A stretch of DNA of 64,000 bases. Source: Borreliella lanei. GTDB lineage: Bacteria; Spirochaetota; Spirochaetia; Borreliales; Borreliaceae. Shown in pieces: positions 1 to 9,804 of this stretch (positions are counted from its first letter, which is position 1; every line of letters begins with the position of its first letter). Under the pieces are notes generated by a model. The model had not been told where the DNA came from. It searched no databases and saw only the letters and a list, made by a program, of their open reading frames with translations. The stretch is taken from NCBI RefSeq assembly GCF_014205895.1, contig NZ_JACHFC010000003.1, positions 124,001 to 188,000 of the forward strand, written 5' to 3'. Position numbers and translations under genes: made by a program.

Positions 1-645
1 CAAATTAAACTTTTCTATTATAATATTACACACATCGTCTAATCCTTTGTAGCTTGTATCAAGGTAAAAAACCCCTTTTGATAATTTTAACTTACCATAT
101 TGTTTTTTCTTGTCAACATCATCTCTTCTTTTAAGAGTACGCTCTAATTCTTCTAAACTCTCATTTCCATTTCTTTGCCTATATCGCCTCAAAGCTCTAA
201 CTTTAACAGAAGCATCAAGATATATTTTAAATTCAGATTCTGGAAAAACTACAGTAGTAATATCTCTACCTTCTATTATATAATTACCATCGCTAAATTT
301 AACAACCTCTCTTAATTTTTTATTTACAATGTTTCTTATTCCAACATAAGAAGAATAAAAAGAAACTTGAAAATCAATTTCATCGTTTAAAATTTGATTT
401 TCAACATTCTCTCCATTAAGCAAAAAGGTGGAATTATTAAAACTTATATCATTCTCAAGAATCAAATTTAAAAGACTATCCTCACTAATAAAATCACTGC
501 TACTCATAACAGATCTTTGAGCAATTAAAGTTATTATCCTATAAAGATATCCAGAACTGATAAATTTATAATTAAGCTTTACGCCAAGCTCTCTTGCAAT
601 TGAACTTTTTCCTGATGCTGAAGGCCCATCAATTGCTATTATCAT
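1..645 (-). CDS. cmk: Cytidylate kinase, C-terminus cut by window edge
   Basis: CMP/dCMP kinase, which phosphorylates CMP to CDP in cytosolic nucleotide metabolism. The protein opens with MIIAIDGPSASGKSS, a P-loop typical of Cmk, and later shows the family stretch IIEGRDITTVVFP followed by the RRDD-type lid region. I read 215 codons without a stop, so the last few residues lie outside the window; the family is about 220 residues long. The start overlaps the end of the upstream pseudouridine synthase gene by 17 bases, which suggests translational coupling in a minus-strand operon. Next to scpA and an RluB-type gene, cmk is part of a gene order common in many bacteria. Confidence 0.93.
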   Translation of the reverse strand, partial: MIIAIDGPSASGKSSIARELGVKLNYKFISSGYLYRIITLIAQRSVMSSSDFISEDSLLNLILENDISFNNSTFLLNGENVENQILNDEIDFQVSFYSSYVGIRNIVNKKLREVVKFSDGNYIIEGRDITTVVFPESEFKIYLDASVKVRALRRYRQRNGNESLEELERTLKRRDDVDKKKQYGKLKLSKGVFYLDTSYKGLDDVCNIIIEKFNL

Positions 646-1378
646 TTAATTTCTCCAGCCTGGATTTTAAACTATTTATCTTAGACAAAGGAACAATTTT
701 TACTTGACCTTCCTTTAAACTATCCAAATTAATATTGCCAATTCTAATTCTATGAATTTTTTTTAAAAAAATATTTTTGCTCAAAAACACTTTTCTTATT
801 TCTCTGTTTTTTCCTTCATCTAAAATCAATCTAGCAGAATTTTTATTTAAAATTTCATAAGATTTTAATTTAAAAAATTCTTTTTTTACCTTTATGCCCG
901 ATTTAAAAGAAATAAGCAAACTTTCATCAATATCCTTTTTTGATTCAATAATATATTCTCTTTCAACTTTTTGCCTTGGATGAATAATATCGTTTGCAAA
1001 TTTACCATCATTGGTGAATAATAAAAGCCCAGAGCTTTTAAAATCAAGCCTGCCAATTGAAAACACACGCTCTTTAAATAAAGGCTGAACCAAAGATATT
1101 GCCAACTTTCTTCCATTAACATCAAAATTGGAACATAAATAATTTCTAGGCTTGTTAAGAACCAGATAAATTCTATTATTACTTTGAAAATCTTTAAAAA
1201 CAAAAATCTGTTTTTTATAAATTATTCTGTCTCCTAAAGCTACTTTATCCCCAAGCTTAGCAACAGTATTATTAACTCTTACAAGTTTTTTTCTTATCAG
1301 TTCCTCGCAAAATCTTCTTGACCCTACTCCCTTTTCAGCTAAAAAAACATGAACTCTGGGGGTTTTAAGTGCAATCAT
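629..1378 (-). CDS. RsuA/RluB-family pseudouridine synthase
   Basis: Converts uridine to pseudouridine in ribosomal RNA. An N-terminal S4 RNA-binding domain (about residues 8-55) is followed by the catalytic domain, whose signature GRLDFKSSGLLLFTNDG carries the catalytic Asp at about residue 112. Later motifs include EGKNREIRK, typical of the RsuA/RluB/E/F group. The length of 249 residues fits. I chose the ATG at 1378 because GAGG lies 11 bases upstream; an in-frame GTG at 1387 would add three residues but sits too close to that site. The gene overlaps the end of scpA and the start of cmk. Its exact rRNA target (16S or 23S) cannot be told from sequence; position beside scpA and cmk favours RluB. 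Confidence 0.88.
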   Translation of the reverse strand: MIALKTPRVHVFLAEKGVGSRRFCEELIRKKLVRVNNTVAKLGDKVALGDRIIYKKQIFVFKDFQSNNRIYLVLNKPRNYLCSNFDVNGRKLAISLVQPLFKERVFSIGRLDFKSSGLLLFTNDGKFANDIIHPRQKVEREYIIESKKDIDESLLISFKSGIKVKKEFFKLKSYEILNKNSARLILDEGKNREIRKVFLSKNIFLKKIHRIRIGNINLDSLKEGQVKIVPLSKINSLKSRLEKLNDNSN

Positions 1379-2132
1379 TAATTTCACAACCTCGATACAA
1401 TACTAATTTATTATTCAAATATCCTAAATTTACAATATTAAGCATTTTGCACTCAAGGGATACTAAAAAATAAGAAAATCTCTCAAAAGAATAATTATCG
1501 GCATTAAAATCTAAAAGAGAATCAAAAATTATGCTGCTCTCTTTATTTAAAATAGAAATAATTTTCATTTTTTTCTCAAAAATTTTCAATTCATATTTAT
1601 TGCAAACAGCTTTAAATTTTTTATCACACAAAAAATTTTTATTAATAACTTTTCTCTTTAATGCACTAGACTTCCTCTTCAAATTTTTATTTTTCTTATT
1701 ATCATTAGCAACAGCATTAATATTTTTAACAAAATTACCACTATCGCCAAAAATAAACTCTTCAATCATTTTTGAGTCATAGAATTTAAAATTCTTTGTT
1801 TGATTTAATTGTAATTTTTCATTTTCTCTATTTTTGCTGGAACATATTAATCTTTCCACAACTTTGCGCTCAGCTTTATCTTTGTATTCAAGCTTCAGTG
1901 GGAATAAAATTTGAGTTTTCCAATAAAACAAATTATTAGCAAGATAAAAAAAATCAATCAATCCCCTAATGCTTATATTAAGGTCACCTGAAACAGCTAT
2001 AAATTCTTCAATTATTTGATTTAAACTCAAAGTTTTCAAAACATGTCTATTCATACTAACATATTCAAAAAAAAGCTCTATTCCGCCTGTAAAATTTTCA
2101 AGACTGATAGAGTAGTCACCCAATTCAGACAT
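1365..2132 (-). CDS. scpA: Segregation and condensation protein A
   Basis: Kleisin subunit that bridges the SMC heads in the bacterial condensin complex. The N-terminus (residues about 8-80) has the ScpA pattern: LENFTGGIELFFEYV resembles the usual LExFxGPLDLLLxLI, followed by a helix with YLANNLFYWKTQILFP like the family's AAxLLxIKSxxLLP. The middle is lysine/asparagine rich and poorly conserved, and a C-terminal winged helix is likely at about 180-250. It starts 14 bases after recA and overlaps the next gene by about 14-23 bases. In many bacteria scpB follows scpA directly, but here the pseudouridine synthase does. Sequence divergence from typical ScpA is considerable, so the call rests on the N-terminal motif and on synteny. 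Confidence 0.75.
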   Translation of the reverse strand: MSELGDYSISLENFTGGIELFFEYVSMNRHVLKTLSLNQIIEEFIAVSGDLNISIRGLIDFFYLANNLFYWKTQILFPLKLEYKDKAERKVVERLICSSKNRENEKLQLNQTKNFKFYDSKMIEEFIFGDSGNFVKNINAVANDNKKNKNLKRKSSALKRKVINKNFLCDKKFKAVCNKYELKIFEKKMKIISILNKESSIIFDSLLDFNADNYSFERFSYFLVSLECKMLNIVNLGYLNNKLVLYRGCEINDCT

Positions 2133-2146
2133 TTAAATTTTCCATA

Positions 2147-3244
2147 TTACTCAGACTCATCTTCTTTAAATTCAGTAAAATTATCATCCTCTTGATCAAA
2201 CTTATTAAAAATTATTTTTCTAAGCCTCTTATTCAAATCATTTGCAAGTTCCACTTCTTTAGTAAGATACTCAATAACACTCTCCCTCCCCTGTCCCAAC
2301 TTATTATCTCCTAATGAATACCATGAGCCTGTTTTTTGTATTAAATTATGCTTAACAGCAGCATCTAAAATACCAGCTTCTCTTGAAATACCTCTCCCAA
2401 AATAAATTATTAACTCTACTTTACGAAAAGGTGGAGCAACCTTATTCTTCACAATCTTAACTCTAATCTTATTGCCAATAACATCATCACTTGAGCCTGA
2501 TCTGGTTACTTGTTCGATCTTTCGAACCTCAAGTCTAAGAGATGAATAAAATTTTAAAGCATTACCACCAGTAGTAGTTTCAGGATTGCCAAACATAACA
2601 CCAATCCTCATCCTTATTTGATTAATAAACATAATGCAAGTATTGGATTTAGAAAGTATGCCGGTAATCTTTCTAAGAGCTTTACTCATTAACCTTGCTT
2701 GAAGACCAATCTGAGAATCCCCCATTTCTCCATCTATCTCTAATTTGGGGGTTAAAGCTGCTACAGAATCAACTACAATCAAATCAATACTACCACTTCT
2801 GATTAAATGCTCAGCAATCTCAAGGGCTTGCTCTCCGGTATCAGGCTGACTAAGCCAAAGTTCTGCAATATTAACTCCTAAAGCTTTTGCATAAACAGGA
2901 TCAAGAGCATGCTCAGCATCAATAAAAGCAGCTATCCCACCTTCTTTTTGTACCTCGGCAATCGCTTGAAGAGTTAAGGTGGTCTTGCCAGACGACTCAG
3001 GGCCAAAAATTTCTATTATGCGACCCCTAGGATATCCACCAATGCCAAGAGCCTCGTCTAATACAATAGATCCACTTGACATACTTTCTATACCTTTTCC
3101 TACGGGAGATTCCCCCATCTTAATAAGACTTCCTTTTCCAAAAGCTTTTTCTATTTGAACCCTTGCAAGCTCAATAGCTTCCTCTTTATTTGCTCTTTCT
3201 ATACCAATAACAGCTTTTTCCCTTTTTTCCTTTAACTTTGACAT
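2147..3244 (-). CDS. recA: Recombinase RecA
   Basis: ATP-dependent strand-exchange protein for homologous recombination. The Walker A motif GPESSGKT is at residues 81-88, with [12 protein letters not shown] as the Walker B region and [27 protein letters not shown] covering loop L2. The length of 365 residues and the acidic C-terminal tail are normal. It begins 13 bases after the greA stop codon and is followed 14 bases later by scpA, so it seems to be transcribed from within an operon. I see no separate promoter or LexA-type operator in the 13-base gap, which suggests that it is not under classical SOS control; this is an inference from the gap only. Confidence 0.98.
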   Translation of the reverse strand: MSKLKEKREKAVIGIERANKEEAIELARVQIEKAFGKGSLIKMGESPVGKGIESMSSGSIVLDEALGIGGYPRGRIIEIFGPESSGKTTLTLQAIAEVQKEGGIAAFIDAEHALDPVYAKALGVNIAELWLSQPDTGEQALEIAEHLIRSGSIDLIVVDSVAALTPKLEIDGEMGDSQIGLQARLMSKALRKITGILSKSNTCIMFINQIRMRIGVMFGNPETTTGGNALKFYSSLRLEVRKIEQVTRSGSSDDVIGNKIRVKIVKNKVAPPFRKVELIIYFGRGISREAGILDAAVKHNLIQKTGSWYSLGDNKLGQGRESVIEYLTKEVELANDLNKRLRKIIFNKFDQEDDNFTEFKEDESE

Positions 3245-3257
3245 TCTTAAATTTTTC

Positions 3258-5963
3258 CTAGCTAAATTTTATGGGTTCTATTTTCTTTACAAAATATCTA
3301 AAATTAGTATTATTTATAACAAAATCAAGACTATCCCCTTCCCTAGAATCAAGCAAATTTTCTCCAAAAGGTGATTTATATGAAATAATACCTTCATCGG
3401 GATTTGATTCCCAAGGTCCAAGTATTAAATAAGACTCATCTTTACCTGTAGCCTCATTTAAAATGACAACCTTAGTCCCAAAACCAACAACAGAACTTTG
3501 AAGATCCTTAGTATCTATAACTTTTGCATTCTCTATTTCCAACATTAAGGAGTTTAATCTTTTTGTCAAAAACTGTTGTTTTTCCTTAGCAGAATGATAT
3601 TCAGCATTTTCTTTTAAATCGCCAAGTTCACGAGCTTTTCCAATTTCTTTTGAATTTTCTGGAATTTCAACCTCCTTTAAATGCTTAAGCTCTTTTTGTT
3701 TTTTATTCAAAGAACTTAATATGGTTAAAAATCCAATTTCCATTCTCTCACCTGCAAGCTGCATCTTTTCATCTTCAAACTCAACAGAATCAAATAATTG
3801 CCTTATTATAGATTTAATCTCTAAAAGATCCTTTGGAGGAAAATCTTTTACATAAAAACAGGTCATATAAACTCTTTTTGCAAGCTCTTCATCTCTCACG
3901 ACCTCTAAGACCGATTTAAGATATCCATCTTTAACTAAAAGATTAATTACCATTTTATAAATTCTTTTACTTGCAACAGAATTATTTTTATTATTAATTT
4001 TGATAACACTATCTGTTAAAATTTTAATCAAATTGGATAAAAGATCCGAATCCGAATAACTCAGTTCTATAGAGTAAGTTTTACAGTGCTTCAAAATCCA
4101 AATATAAGCATCTTTATAGATTTTATAATTTTTTATAACATAATTAAATAATTTTTCCACTTCTCTGGGATCTTCTTTATAAAGCGATTCAACTAATCTC
4201 TTATTAACAGAATGAGGAAAAAGTTCTTTGTAGTACAAAATCCAATTGCTTAGTTCTTTTTTAATTAAAACAACTAATTCTTTTTTGATCTCTGCATTCA
4301 AAATTGAATCAAAAAGATCCACTATTCCTTTTGGATATTCCCTTAAAAGAGATTCCAAATTAACATCTTTTTCTATATTAACTTTTGATGACAATTCTTC
4401 AGAAAAATTACCTAAAGATTTAAGAATAACGTAAGAACTTATAACATGATGATCAACTTTTGTAAAATTGTTAACATAAATTAAAAAATAGTTAAGCATC
4501 TCTTCTTCAATATGCAAATCCTTAACAATTCCCTTGACATTACAATAGTTTATAAATATCTCGTATCTTTTATAAAAATCTTTCTCAATCTTAAATTTAT
4601 CATACATTTTTTCATTCAAATTGGAAGATCTCTCATTATATATATAACAATCAAGCTTGCCAGAATCCATAACAAAATGGGGATTATCTTTTAAGATTTG
4701 CTTTGCTTTCAAACTCCATGAATTCCACGAACTTTGAGTCATCAAGCTTGGTACTAACTCTTTTTTTATCCCCTTTAAATCAATAGCTTTATAGCTTTTT
4801 ATAATAACCCTTATAGCCCACTCAATATCTTTTTTTATTCTATCTGCAAGCTCCTCTTTAGGCGTTATAGCCTTTAATACTCTAATATCCTCTCTGCTAA
4901 GAGGAGACAAAGCCGATATAGCCATATCAAAACCAATAAAATGACCTCTTTTGGAAACAAAATCAACCATAATACCATTATCATTTACATCTCTTACTAT
5001 TCCAACAGACCAAGTCTGATGATAAACAAAATTACCCTTTGCAAAAAACAAATATTTTTCAAAATCTGAATATACATCAACAAAATTTTTATCTAAGTTT
5101 TCAATATCAGACTTTACAAGATAATCTTCAATATTTTTAACATCTTTATATCTTTCTCTTAAAAATTTAACTAAATTTTCTCTTGCCTTATGATTTTTGT
5201 TATCAAGCTTTAAAATACCTTTTAAAATTTCTATTGTCTCATCAACATTGTCAGTCAAAGAATAATGATCAAATAAATCCTCATAAAGAACTATGGCCTT
5301 TTTAAATCCAAGATCTTTTTCAATTTTTTGTAAAATAAGCAAAAAAGAATCAAAATCATCTGAAACATAATGAATAAGCTTGGCCCATACTTCTCTGATT
5401 CCTGACATTTGTTTTTTATCAATAAAACGATAAATAGCTTTTCTAAAATAGAAAATTGATTTTTGCAAATCAATAGTTTCATAATAAGTAGCAAGTTGCC
5501 TAACAAACACAGTATCATCAATATCTGCTTCAACAATTCTAGTCCAAATACTTGGAAGCTTATCATTTTCATTGCTCTGAGCATATATTTTTGCAAGAGT
5601 ATAAAGAGCGTGCTTATTCTCAGAAATTAAAAGCATTTCATTGCATATATGCTCAACAAGAGCCCATTTTAAATTTTGAGAAAACAAATCAATAACGGCA
5701 AGCAAATTCATATCATTTAAAGGTCGCCTACTATATATAAGCATTCCAGAAATATAAAGGCCTGCTATGCTTTTTTTAACGTCCTTTAAATGCCTGCCAC
5801 AAATATCAAGCACATCCTCTGTTAACCCCTCATCAATTATATTATCTATCAAATCATCTAATTCTTTTATTTTGGCAAGAGAATAATTATTAACAACTAT
5901 CCTTGTCCACTTATCTTCTTGTAAAATACTATCTAATTTCTCTATGGTAGTAACATTAGACAT
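3258..5963 (-). CDS. greA: Giant GreA-type transcript cleavage factor with long helical N-terminal extension
   Basis: The last 160 residues or so are a complete GreA: a coiled-coil domain with the tip motif GDLKENAEY (residues 781-789), whose acidic residues reach the RNA polymerase active site, and a C-terminal FKBP-like domain with GFGTKVVI and [12 protein letters not shown]. Canonical GreA is about 158 residues, whereas this protein has 901. The roughly 740 extra N-terminal residues are rich in predicted helix and TPR/HEAT-like spacing (for example [23 protein letters not shown]). The neighbouring upstream gene also encodes a TPR-like protein. I chose ATG 5963 because AGGAG lies six bases upstream; a TTG one codon earlier is possible. 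The GreA role is firm; the function of the extension is unknown to me. Confidence 0.9.
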   Translation of the reverse strand: MSNVTTIEKLDSILQEDKWTRIVVNNYSLAKIKELDDLIDNIIDEGLTEDVLDICGRHLKDVKKSIAGLYISGMLIYSRRPLNDMNLLAVIDLFSQNLKWALVEHICNEMLLISENKHALYTLAKIYAQSNENDKLPSIWTRIVEADIDDTVFVRQLATYYETIDLQKSIFYFRKAIYRFIDKKQMSGIREVWAKLIHYVSDDFDSFLLILQKIEKDLGFKKAIVLYEDLFDHYSLTDNVDETIEILKGILKLDNKNHKARENLVKFLRERYKDVKNIEDYLVKSDIENLDKNFVDVYSDFEKYLFFAKGNFVYHQTWSVGIVRDVNDNGIMVDFVSKRGHFIGFDMAISALSPLSREDIRVLKAITPKEELADRIKKDIEWAIRVIIKSYKAIDLKGIKKELVPSLMTQSSWNSWSLKAKQILKDNPHFVMDSGKLDCYIYNERSSNLNEKMYDKFKIEKDFYKRYEIFINYCNVKGIVKDLHIEEEMLNYFLIYVNNFTKVDHHVISSYVILKSLGNFSEELSSKVNIEKDVNLESLLREYPKGIVDLFDSILNAEIKKELVVLIKKELSNWILYYKELFPHSVNKRLVESLYKEDPREVEKLFNYVIKNYKIYKDAYIWILKHCKTYSIELSYSDSDLLSNLIKILTDSVIKINNKNNSVASKRIYKMVINLLVKDGYLKSVLEVVRDEELAKRVYMTCFYVKDFPPKDLLEIKSIIRQLFDSVEFEDEKMQLAGERMEIGFLTILSSLNKKQKELKHLKEVEIPENSKEIGKARELGDLKENAEYHSAKEKQQFLTKRLNSLMLEIENAKVIDTKDLQSSVVGFGTKVVILNEATGKDESYLILGPWESNPDEGIISYKSPFGENLLDSREGDSLDFVINNTNFRYFVKKIEPIKFS

Positions 5964-5999
5964 CAAACTCTCCTAATATCGATTTTTTAGCATCAGCAA

Positions 6000-6944
6000 C
6001 TAATTTACATACTGTTGATAAATACCTAGATCTATTTCTTTTATGTATAACAAAATTTCATCAATGCGCGCTCTATCTTCTTTTATCCTTACATAATGAT
6101 CAATAAGCCAAAAATATTTATTAATAAGCCTTGGAAGCAATATGCTCTCATTTATTGATCTATAAGACTTTTCTTTAAGTTCATTGCGCAAACTGTAAAC
6201 AGACTGCTTTAGCTGTCCAAGCTCTATAGGCCTTAACTCTCTTTTAATATTAAAAACACCATTAAGAGAGCCATAAACAGGAATCCATTCTTTTATAAGA
6301 TCATCTGAAATGTTTCTGTCAGACTTAATAAGATCAATTAATCTTAAAATCATATCAGATTCAAGAGAATATATATCTATCTTTTGAGGATTAATAAAAA
6401 AAGCCTCTCTGAATAAGACTTTGGCCTCTTTAATTTCATCAACCAACGCATAAGAATCAGCAAGCTCTGCAACAACATCTGAGTTATCTTTAAAATCTCC
6501 TAATATTTGCAAAAAAACATTAATTGCTCTCTCGTAATTTCCCATACCTTTATAAGACTTAGCAATTTTTATTAAAAGGTCCAAATTTTCTGGGTGCATT
6601 TTGTATATATTTTTATATATATAAAGACAGGTCTGAAACACAAAATATTTTATAGAATTGCGACCTTGCAAAAAAGTAAAGCCCATCTTTTTCAAATATC
6701 GTCCTGCAAAATTATTCCACTCTCTTATTAAAAATTCTGCCTTTTCATAATCTTGCCCTATTCTATCAAGACTTTCAACTTGGCCATTCCAATACACAGA
6801 GCTTTTCAAAGCTGTTAGAATTTCAATATTATCAAAATCAAGAGAATGAGCCTCTTCGGATTTTACTAAAGCTTCTTTGAAATTGCCTTTTCTAAAATCT
6901 AAATAAATCTCTTTAATCAATTCAACAATTCTTTCTGATGACAC
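6000..6944 (-). CDS. TPR-repeat protein, function unknown
   Basis: A 314-residue soluble protein with tetratricopeptide-like repeats. Clear examples are the segment starting YLDFRKGNFKEALVKSEEA near residue 14 and MGNYERAINVFLQIL, ADSYALVDEIKEAKVLFREA in the middle. There is no signal peptide or membrane segment, so it is probably cytoplasmic. The likely start is a GTG at 6944 with GGTGG just upstream; the spacing is short, so the exact start is uncertain. It is the first gene of the run leading through greA, recA, scpA and cmk, with 36 bases to greA. Both this protein and the greA extension look like helical-repeat scaffolds, so they may act together, but that is inference. Confidence 0.75.
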   Translation of the reverse strand: MSSERIVELIKEIYLDFRKGNFKEALVKSEEAHSLDFDNIEILTALKSSVYWNGQVESLDRIGQDYEKAEFLIREWNNFAGRYLKKMGFTFLQGRNSIKYFVFQTCLYIYKNIYKMHPENLDLLIKIAKSYKGMGNYERAINVFLQILGDFKDNSDVVAELADSYALVDEIKEAKVLFREAFFINPQKIDIYSLESDMILRLIDLIKSDRNISDDLIKEWIPVYGSLNGVFNIKRELRPIELGQLKQSVYSLRNELKEKSYRSINESILLPRLINKYFWLIDHYVRIKEDRARIDEILLYIKEIDLGIYQQYVN

Positions 6945-6994
6945 ATTCCCACCATTTCAAACAATATATACAAACCCCTATTACACTTTATATA

Positions 6995-7022
6995 ATTATA
7001 TCATTTATCAATTTTTAGTCAA
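6995..7022 (-). promoter_or_regulatory. Sigma-70-type promoter for the TPR-greA-recA-scpA operon
   Basis: Read on the minus strand, TTGACT (7022-7017) and TATAAT (7000-6995) are separated by 16 bases. This sits about 50 bases upstream of the GTG start of the first gene and is the best promoter match in the intergenic region. It would drive the six-gene minus-strand operon ending in cmk. Confidence 0.6.
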
Positions 7023-7061
7023 ACAAGAAATTAGGGCAAAATAACAATATTTCATTTATTA

Positions 7062-7091
7062 TTCTTTTAAAATAAAATCTTATATTATAAT
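7062..7091 (+). promoter_or_regulatory. Putative promoter of the TPR/membrane protein gene
   Basis: A perfect TATAAT lies at 7086-7091 with a weak TTCTTT at 7062-7067 (18-base spacer). Transcription would begin near 7098, which leaves too little leader for a start at GTG 7107 and supports ATG 7128. Confidence 0.45.
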
Positions 7092-7127
7092 ATTAAAAAG
7101 AAAATTGTGGGGTCAAATTCTAGCTAT

Positions 7128-8255
7128 ATGGAACCTAATAAAATTATCAATAAGTCTATTTATTACTATAATTCAAAAAAATATTCACAAGCAATAAAAC
7201 TCCTAGAAAAAGAAATTTTCTTCTACAAAAATTACTATTTATATCACTATGTCTTAGGAATGTCTTATCTTCGTATTGGAAACCTTGGGAACGCTCAAAC
7301 ATATCTTAAAAAAGCTTACACTTTAAACCCAAGCGAATCAAATATAAAGCAGGCTATTGCTATACTTTTAGTAAGCCAAGGCAAAGAAGAAAAAGCTATT
7401 CAGATATGGCTTAAAATGATAGAAGAAAATCAAGAAGTAGATCGATCAGAGCTGTCTCTTGAAATTATTCGAAAAAATCCCATTAAAGGTTCTGCCTTTT
7501 TTAAAAATAGCAACCTATATGAAAAATTGTTCCCAACAATTAAAGCAATACCCGATAAAAATTCAACAAAGTTGATCATAATAATCATCATAGGGGGGAT
7601 TGTATTTATTTCAATGTTAGCAATCTATTTTATTTTTTACGAACAAAAAGCAACAACATCCGCAAATCTAAAAGCAGAAATAAACAAAAATTTAAACAAT
7701 ATTGCTGCTTACATTGATGACATTAAAATAAATAACAAAGAAAAAATAAAAAATGAAGAAGGCCAATTCATATTAATACTAACCAGCGACGAAATTAAAA
7801 ATTCTTTCGAAAAAATCAAAATTTATTTAAAAAAAGGAAAAGATAATTTTGCAAGAGTGGAAATAAATAAAATATTAAATTCAAATGCATCAGAATCAAT
7901 AAAATTAAAAGCCAAAAATCTTGCAAGTTTTATATCAAGACCAGATTTCATTAGTTTTAATGAACATCTAAACCTAAAAGATATTAAAAAGGATCCATCA
8001 ATATATTCAAACGTGTATGTAAAATGGGAAGGAGTAGTAAATAATATCGAAAAAAAAGATAACATAATTCAATTTGACTTTTATGTAGGATACAACAAAA
8101 ATGTACTCTCAGGAATTATCCCAACAAAAACAACCTTTGATATTGATATTGATTTTAAAGACAATGTTGAAATACTTGGACAAATAGAATACAAAAAGAA
8201 CAAACTTACCTTAAATGCAATAACAATTAGGAAAATAGATAAAAATGCAAATTAA
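7128..8255 (+). CDS. TPR protein with one membrane segment and a C-terminal OB-like domain
   Basis: Three regions are visible in 375 residues. Residues about 5-130 hold TPR repeats (YYYNSKKYSQAIKLLEKEI, YVLGMSYLRIGNLGNAQTYLKKAY). A single hydrophobic helix follows near residues 153-173 (LIIIIIIGGIVFISMLAIYF). The remainder faces the other side of the membrane and ends in a beta-rich stretch (VYVKWEGVVNNIEKKDNIIQ) that looks like an OB fold. The TPR part is probably cytoplasmic and the C-terminus periplasmic. I chose ATG 7128 with GTGGGG upstream; an in-frame GTG at 7107 would add seven residues. It is a single-gene unit between two minus-strand operons. Function unknown. Confidence 0.72.
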   Translation: MEPNKIINKSIYYYNSKKYSQAIKLLEKEIFFYKNYYLYHYVLGMSYLRIGNLGNAQTYLKKAYTLNPSESNIKQAIAILLVSQGKEEKAIQIWLKMIEENQEVDRSELSLEIIRKNPIKGSAFFKNSNLYEKLFPTIKAIPDKNSTKLIIIIIIGGIVFISMLAIYFIFYEQKATTSANLKAEINKNLNNIAAYIDDIKINNKEKIKNEEGQFILILTSDEIKNSFEKIKIYLKKGKDNFARVEINKILNSNASESIKLKAKNLASFISRPDFISFNEHLNLKDIKKDPSIYSNVYVKWEGVVNNIEKKDNIIQFDFYVGYNKNVLSGIIPTKTTFDIDIDFKDNVEILGQIEYKKNKLTLNAITIRKIDKNAN

Positions 8256-8301
8256 TCCTAATATCTTTACCAAAATTTCAAAAAATAATTAACATTTAAG
8301 A

Positions 8302-9672
8302 TTAAAAAGGTGTGCATAGTAACTTTTCATTACATTTGATAAGATTTATTGATTCTTCAAAAGAAAGCAACAACTCTTCTTTTTTTGTCAAATCTCTTAC
8401 TTTCATTTTATTTTCTTTATATTCTTCTTGACCAACAAAAATTAAAAATCTTATTTCTTTGCTTAAAGCATACTCTATTTGCTCTTTAATGTTTTTACCA
8501 TTTTTATTTTTAAAATAGACCTCACAAGAAATATTTTTAACCTTAGAATAATCATGATTTCTAAACCTAGTAGCAAGCTCATAATAATAATTTTGCAAAG
8601 CACTATCTAAATTTACAATCAAAACTTTAGATCTAGCCTTAGTGACAAATATTTTAATATAACTAAACTTTTCAAGATCAATTATATCCTTTATTCTGTC
8701 AACACCAAAAGATCCCCCAACTCCTGAAACTTTTTGAATAGAGTTTGAGAACGAAGAAACCAAATTATCATATCTTCCCCCACTACAAACACTACCCATA
8801 TTGCTACCAAACACCTCAGATTCAAAAACAATCCCTGTATAATAATCAAGCCCACGCGATATTTTAAGATTTAAGTTAAAAGAATCTTGAATTTTTAATA
8901 AACTAAGATGTTGAAAAACATCTTCTACTCTCTTGATAGATTCATTATCGCCCAAAACACTTTTTAAAGCCTGTATTTTGTCTTTAAAAGCACCTTGCAA
9001 GCTTACTAAACTTAAGATTGAATCTACTGCTTCTTTTTCTATCTCAAGAAGCAACGCTTCTTTAACCTTATCAATTCCTATTTTATCTATTTTGTCAATA
9101 TTTCTTAAAATAAAAATAGATTTTTCTTTAAGTCCTAATTTTTCAAAAAAAGAATTCAATATGCCAAGATGAGAATAATGGATAATAAATTTTTTATTAA
9201 TGCCTTCTATAAAATTTAAAAAAATCTCTTCAAGTCCATAATATACAACAGAAAGAATCTCGGCATCGCCCCTAAAACTATCTTCTCCAACTATATCAAA
9301 ATCGAATTGCATAAATTCTCTGTATCTACCCTTTTGAGAATTTTCTCCTCTGAAAACTTTTCCAAATTGAGAGCGTCTGAAAGGAAATTTTAAAGCAGAA
9401 AAATTTGTAGCAACAAATCTGGCAAAAGGAACAGTTAAATCAAATCGCATGGAAACATCTCTGCCTCCATTATCCTTAAACCTATAAATTTGCTTTTCAG
9501 TCTCATCCCCACTCTTTTTTAAAAGCAAATCTGAATATTCAAGAACTGGAGTATCTATTAGGTCAAAATTATAAGAATTAAGAACGCTAAATATCTGCCT
9601 AGCAATATGAATTCGAATCAAAGAATCCTTCGGTAAATAATCTTTAAAGCCTTTTAAAGTTTTAACATCCAT
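8302..9672 (-). CDS. hisS: Histidyl-tRNA synthetase
   Basis: Class II aminoacyl-tRNA synthetase that charges tRNA-His. The sequence shows motif 1 near GFKDYLPKDS, motif 2 with FRGENSQKGRYREFMQFDFDIVG, the histidine-specific stretch RGLDYYTGIVFE and the motif 3 region with GVGGSFGVDR. A C-terminal anticodon-binding domain is present from about residue 330 (KIFVTKARSKVLIV). The length of 456 residues fits the family. GAGGG lies about 16 bases upstream of the ATG, followed by an AT-rich spacer. It converges with the upstream plus-strand TPR gene and is divergent from the PBP gene. Confidence 0.97.
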   Translation of the reverse strand: MDVKTLKGFKDYLPKDSLIRIHIARQIFSVLNSYNFDLIDTPVLEYSDLLLKKSGDETEKQIYRFKDNGGRDVSMRFDLTVPFARFVATNFSALKFPFRRSQFGKVFRGENSQKGRYREFMQFDFDIVGEDSFRGDAEILSVVYYGLEEIFLNFIEGINKKFIIHYSHLGILNSFFEKLGLKEKSIFILRNIDKIDKIGIDKVKEALLLEIEKEAVDSILSLVSLQGAFKDKIQALKSVLGDNESIKRVEDVFQHLSLLKIQDSFNLNLKISRGLDYYTGIVFESEVFGSNMGSVCSGGRYDNLVSSFSNSIQKVSGVGGSFGVDRIKDIIDLEKFSYIKIFVTKARSKVLIVNLDSALQNYYYELATRFRNHDYSKVKNISCEVYFKNKNGKNIKEQIEYALSKEIRFLIFVGQEEYKENKMKVRDLTKKEELLLSFEESINLIKCNEKLLCTPF

Positions 9673-9761
9673 TATATCATACCCTCTGCTATATAGTAAT
9701 TCACTTTTTCAGAATATAATAACATATAATAATATAGATGCAAAAAAAATTGAATAATTTT

Positions 9762-9785
9762 TTATTTCATATAATCATGAAATAA
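9762..9785. promoter_or_regulatory. 24-base inverted repeat overlapping the PBP gene -10
   Basis: TTATTTCAT (9762-9770) and ATGAAATAA (9777-9785) form a perfect nine-base inverted repeat around ATAATC. A TATAAT at 9770-9775 lies inside it, 30 bases before the PBP start codon. It could be an operator or just an AT-rich symmetric sequence; no binding protein is known to me. Confidence 0.4.
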
Positions 9786-9804
9786 TTTAAGGGGTCTAAA
9801 ATTC

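Noticed and set aside
892-1203. 103-residue frame inside the pseudouridine synthase gene on the same strand
   Set aside because: It lies in another frame of a well-supported gene, has no ribosome site and no recognisable domain. Many similar shadow frames across the window were dropped for the same reason.
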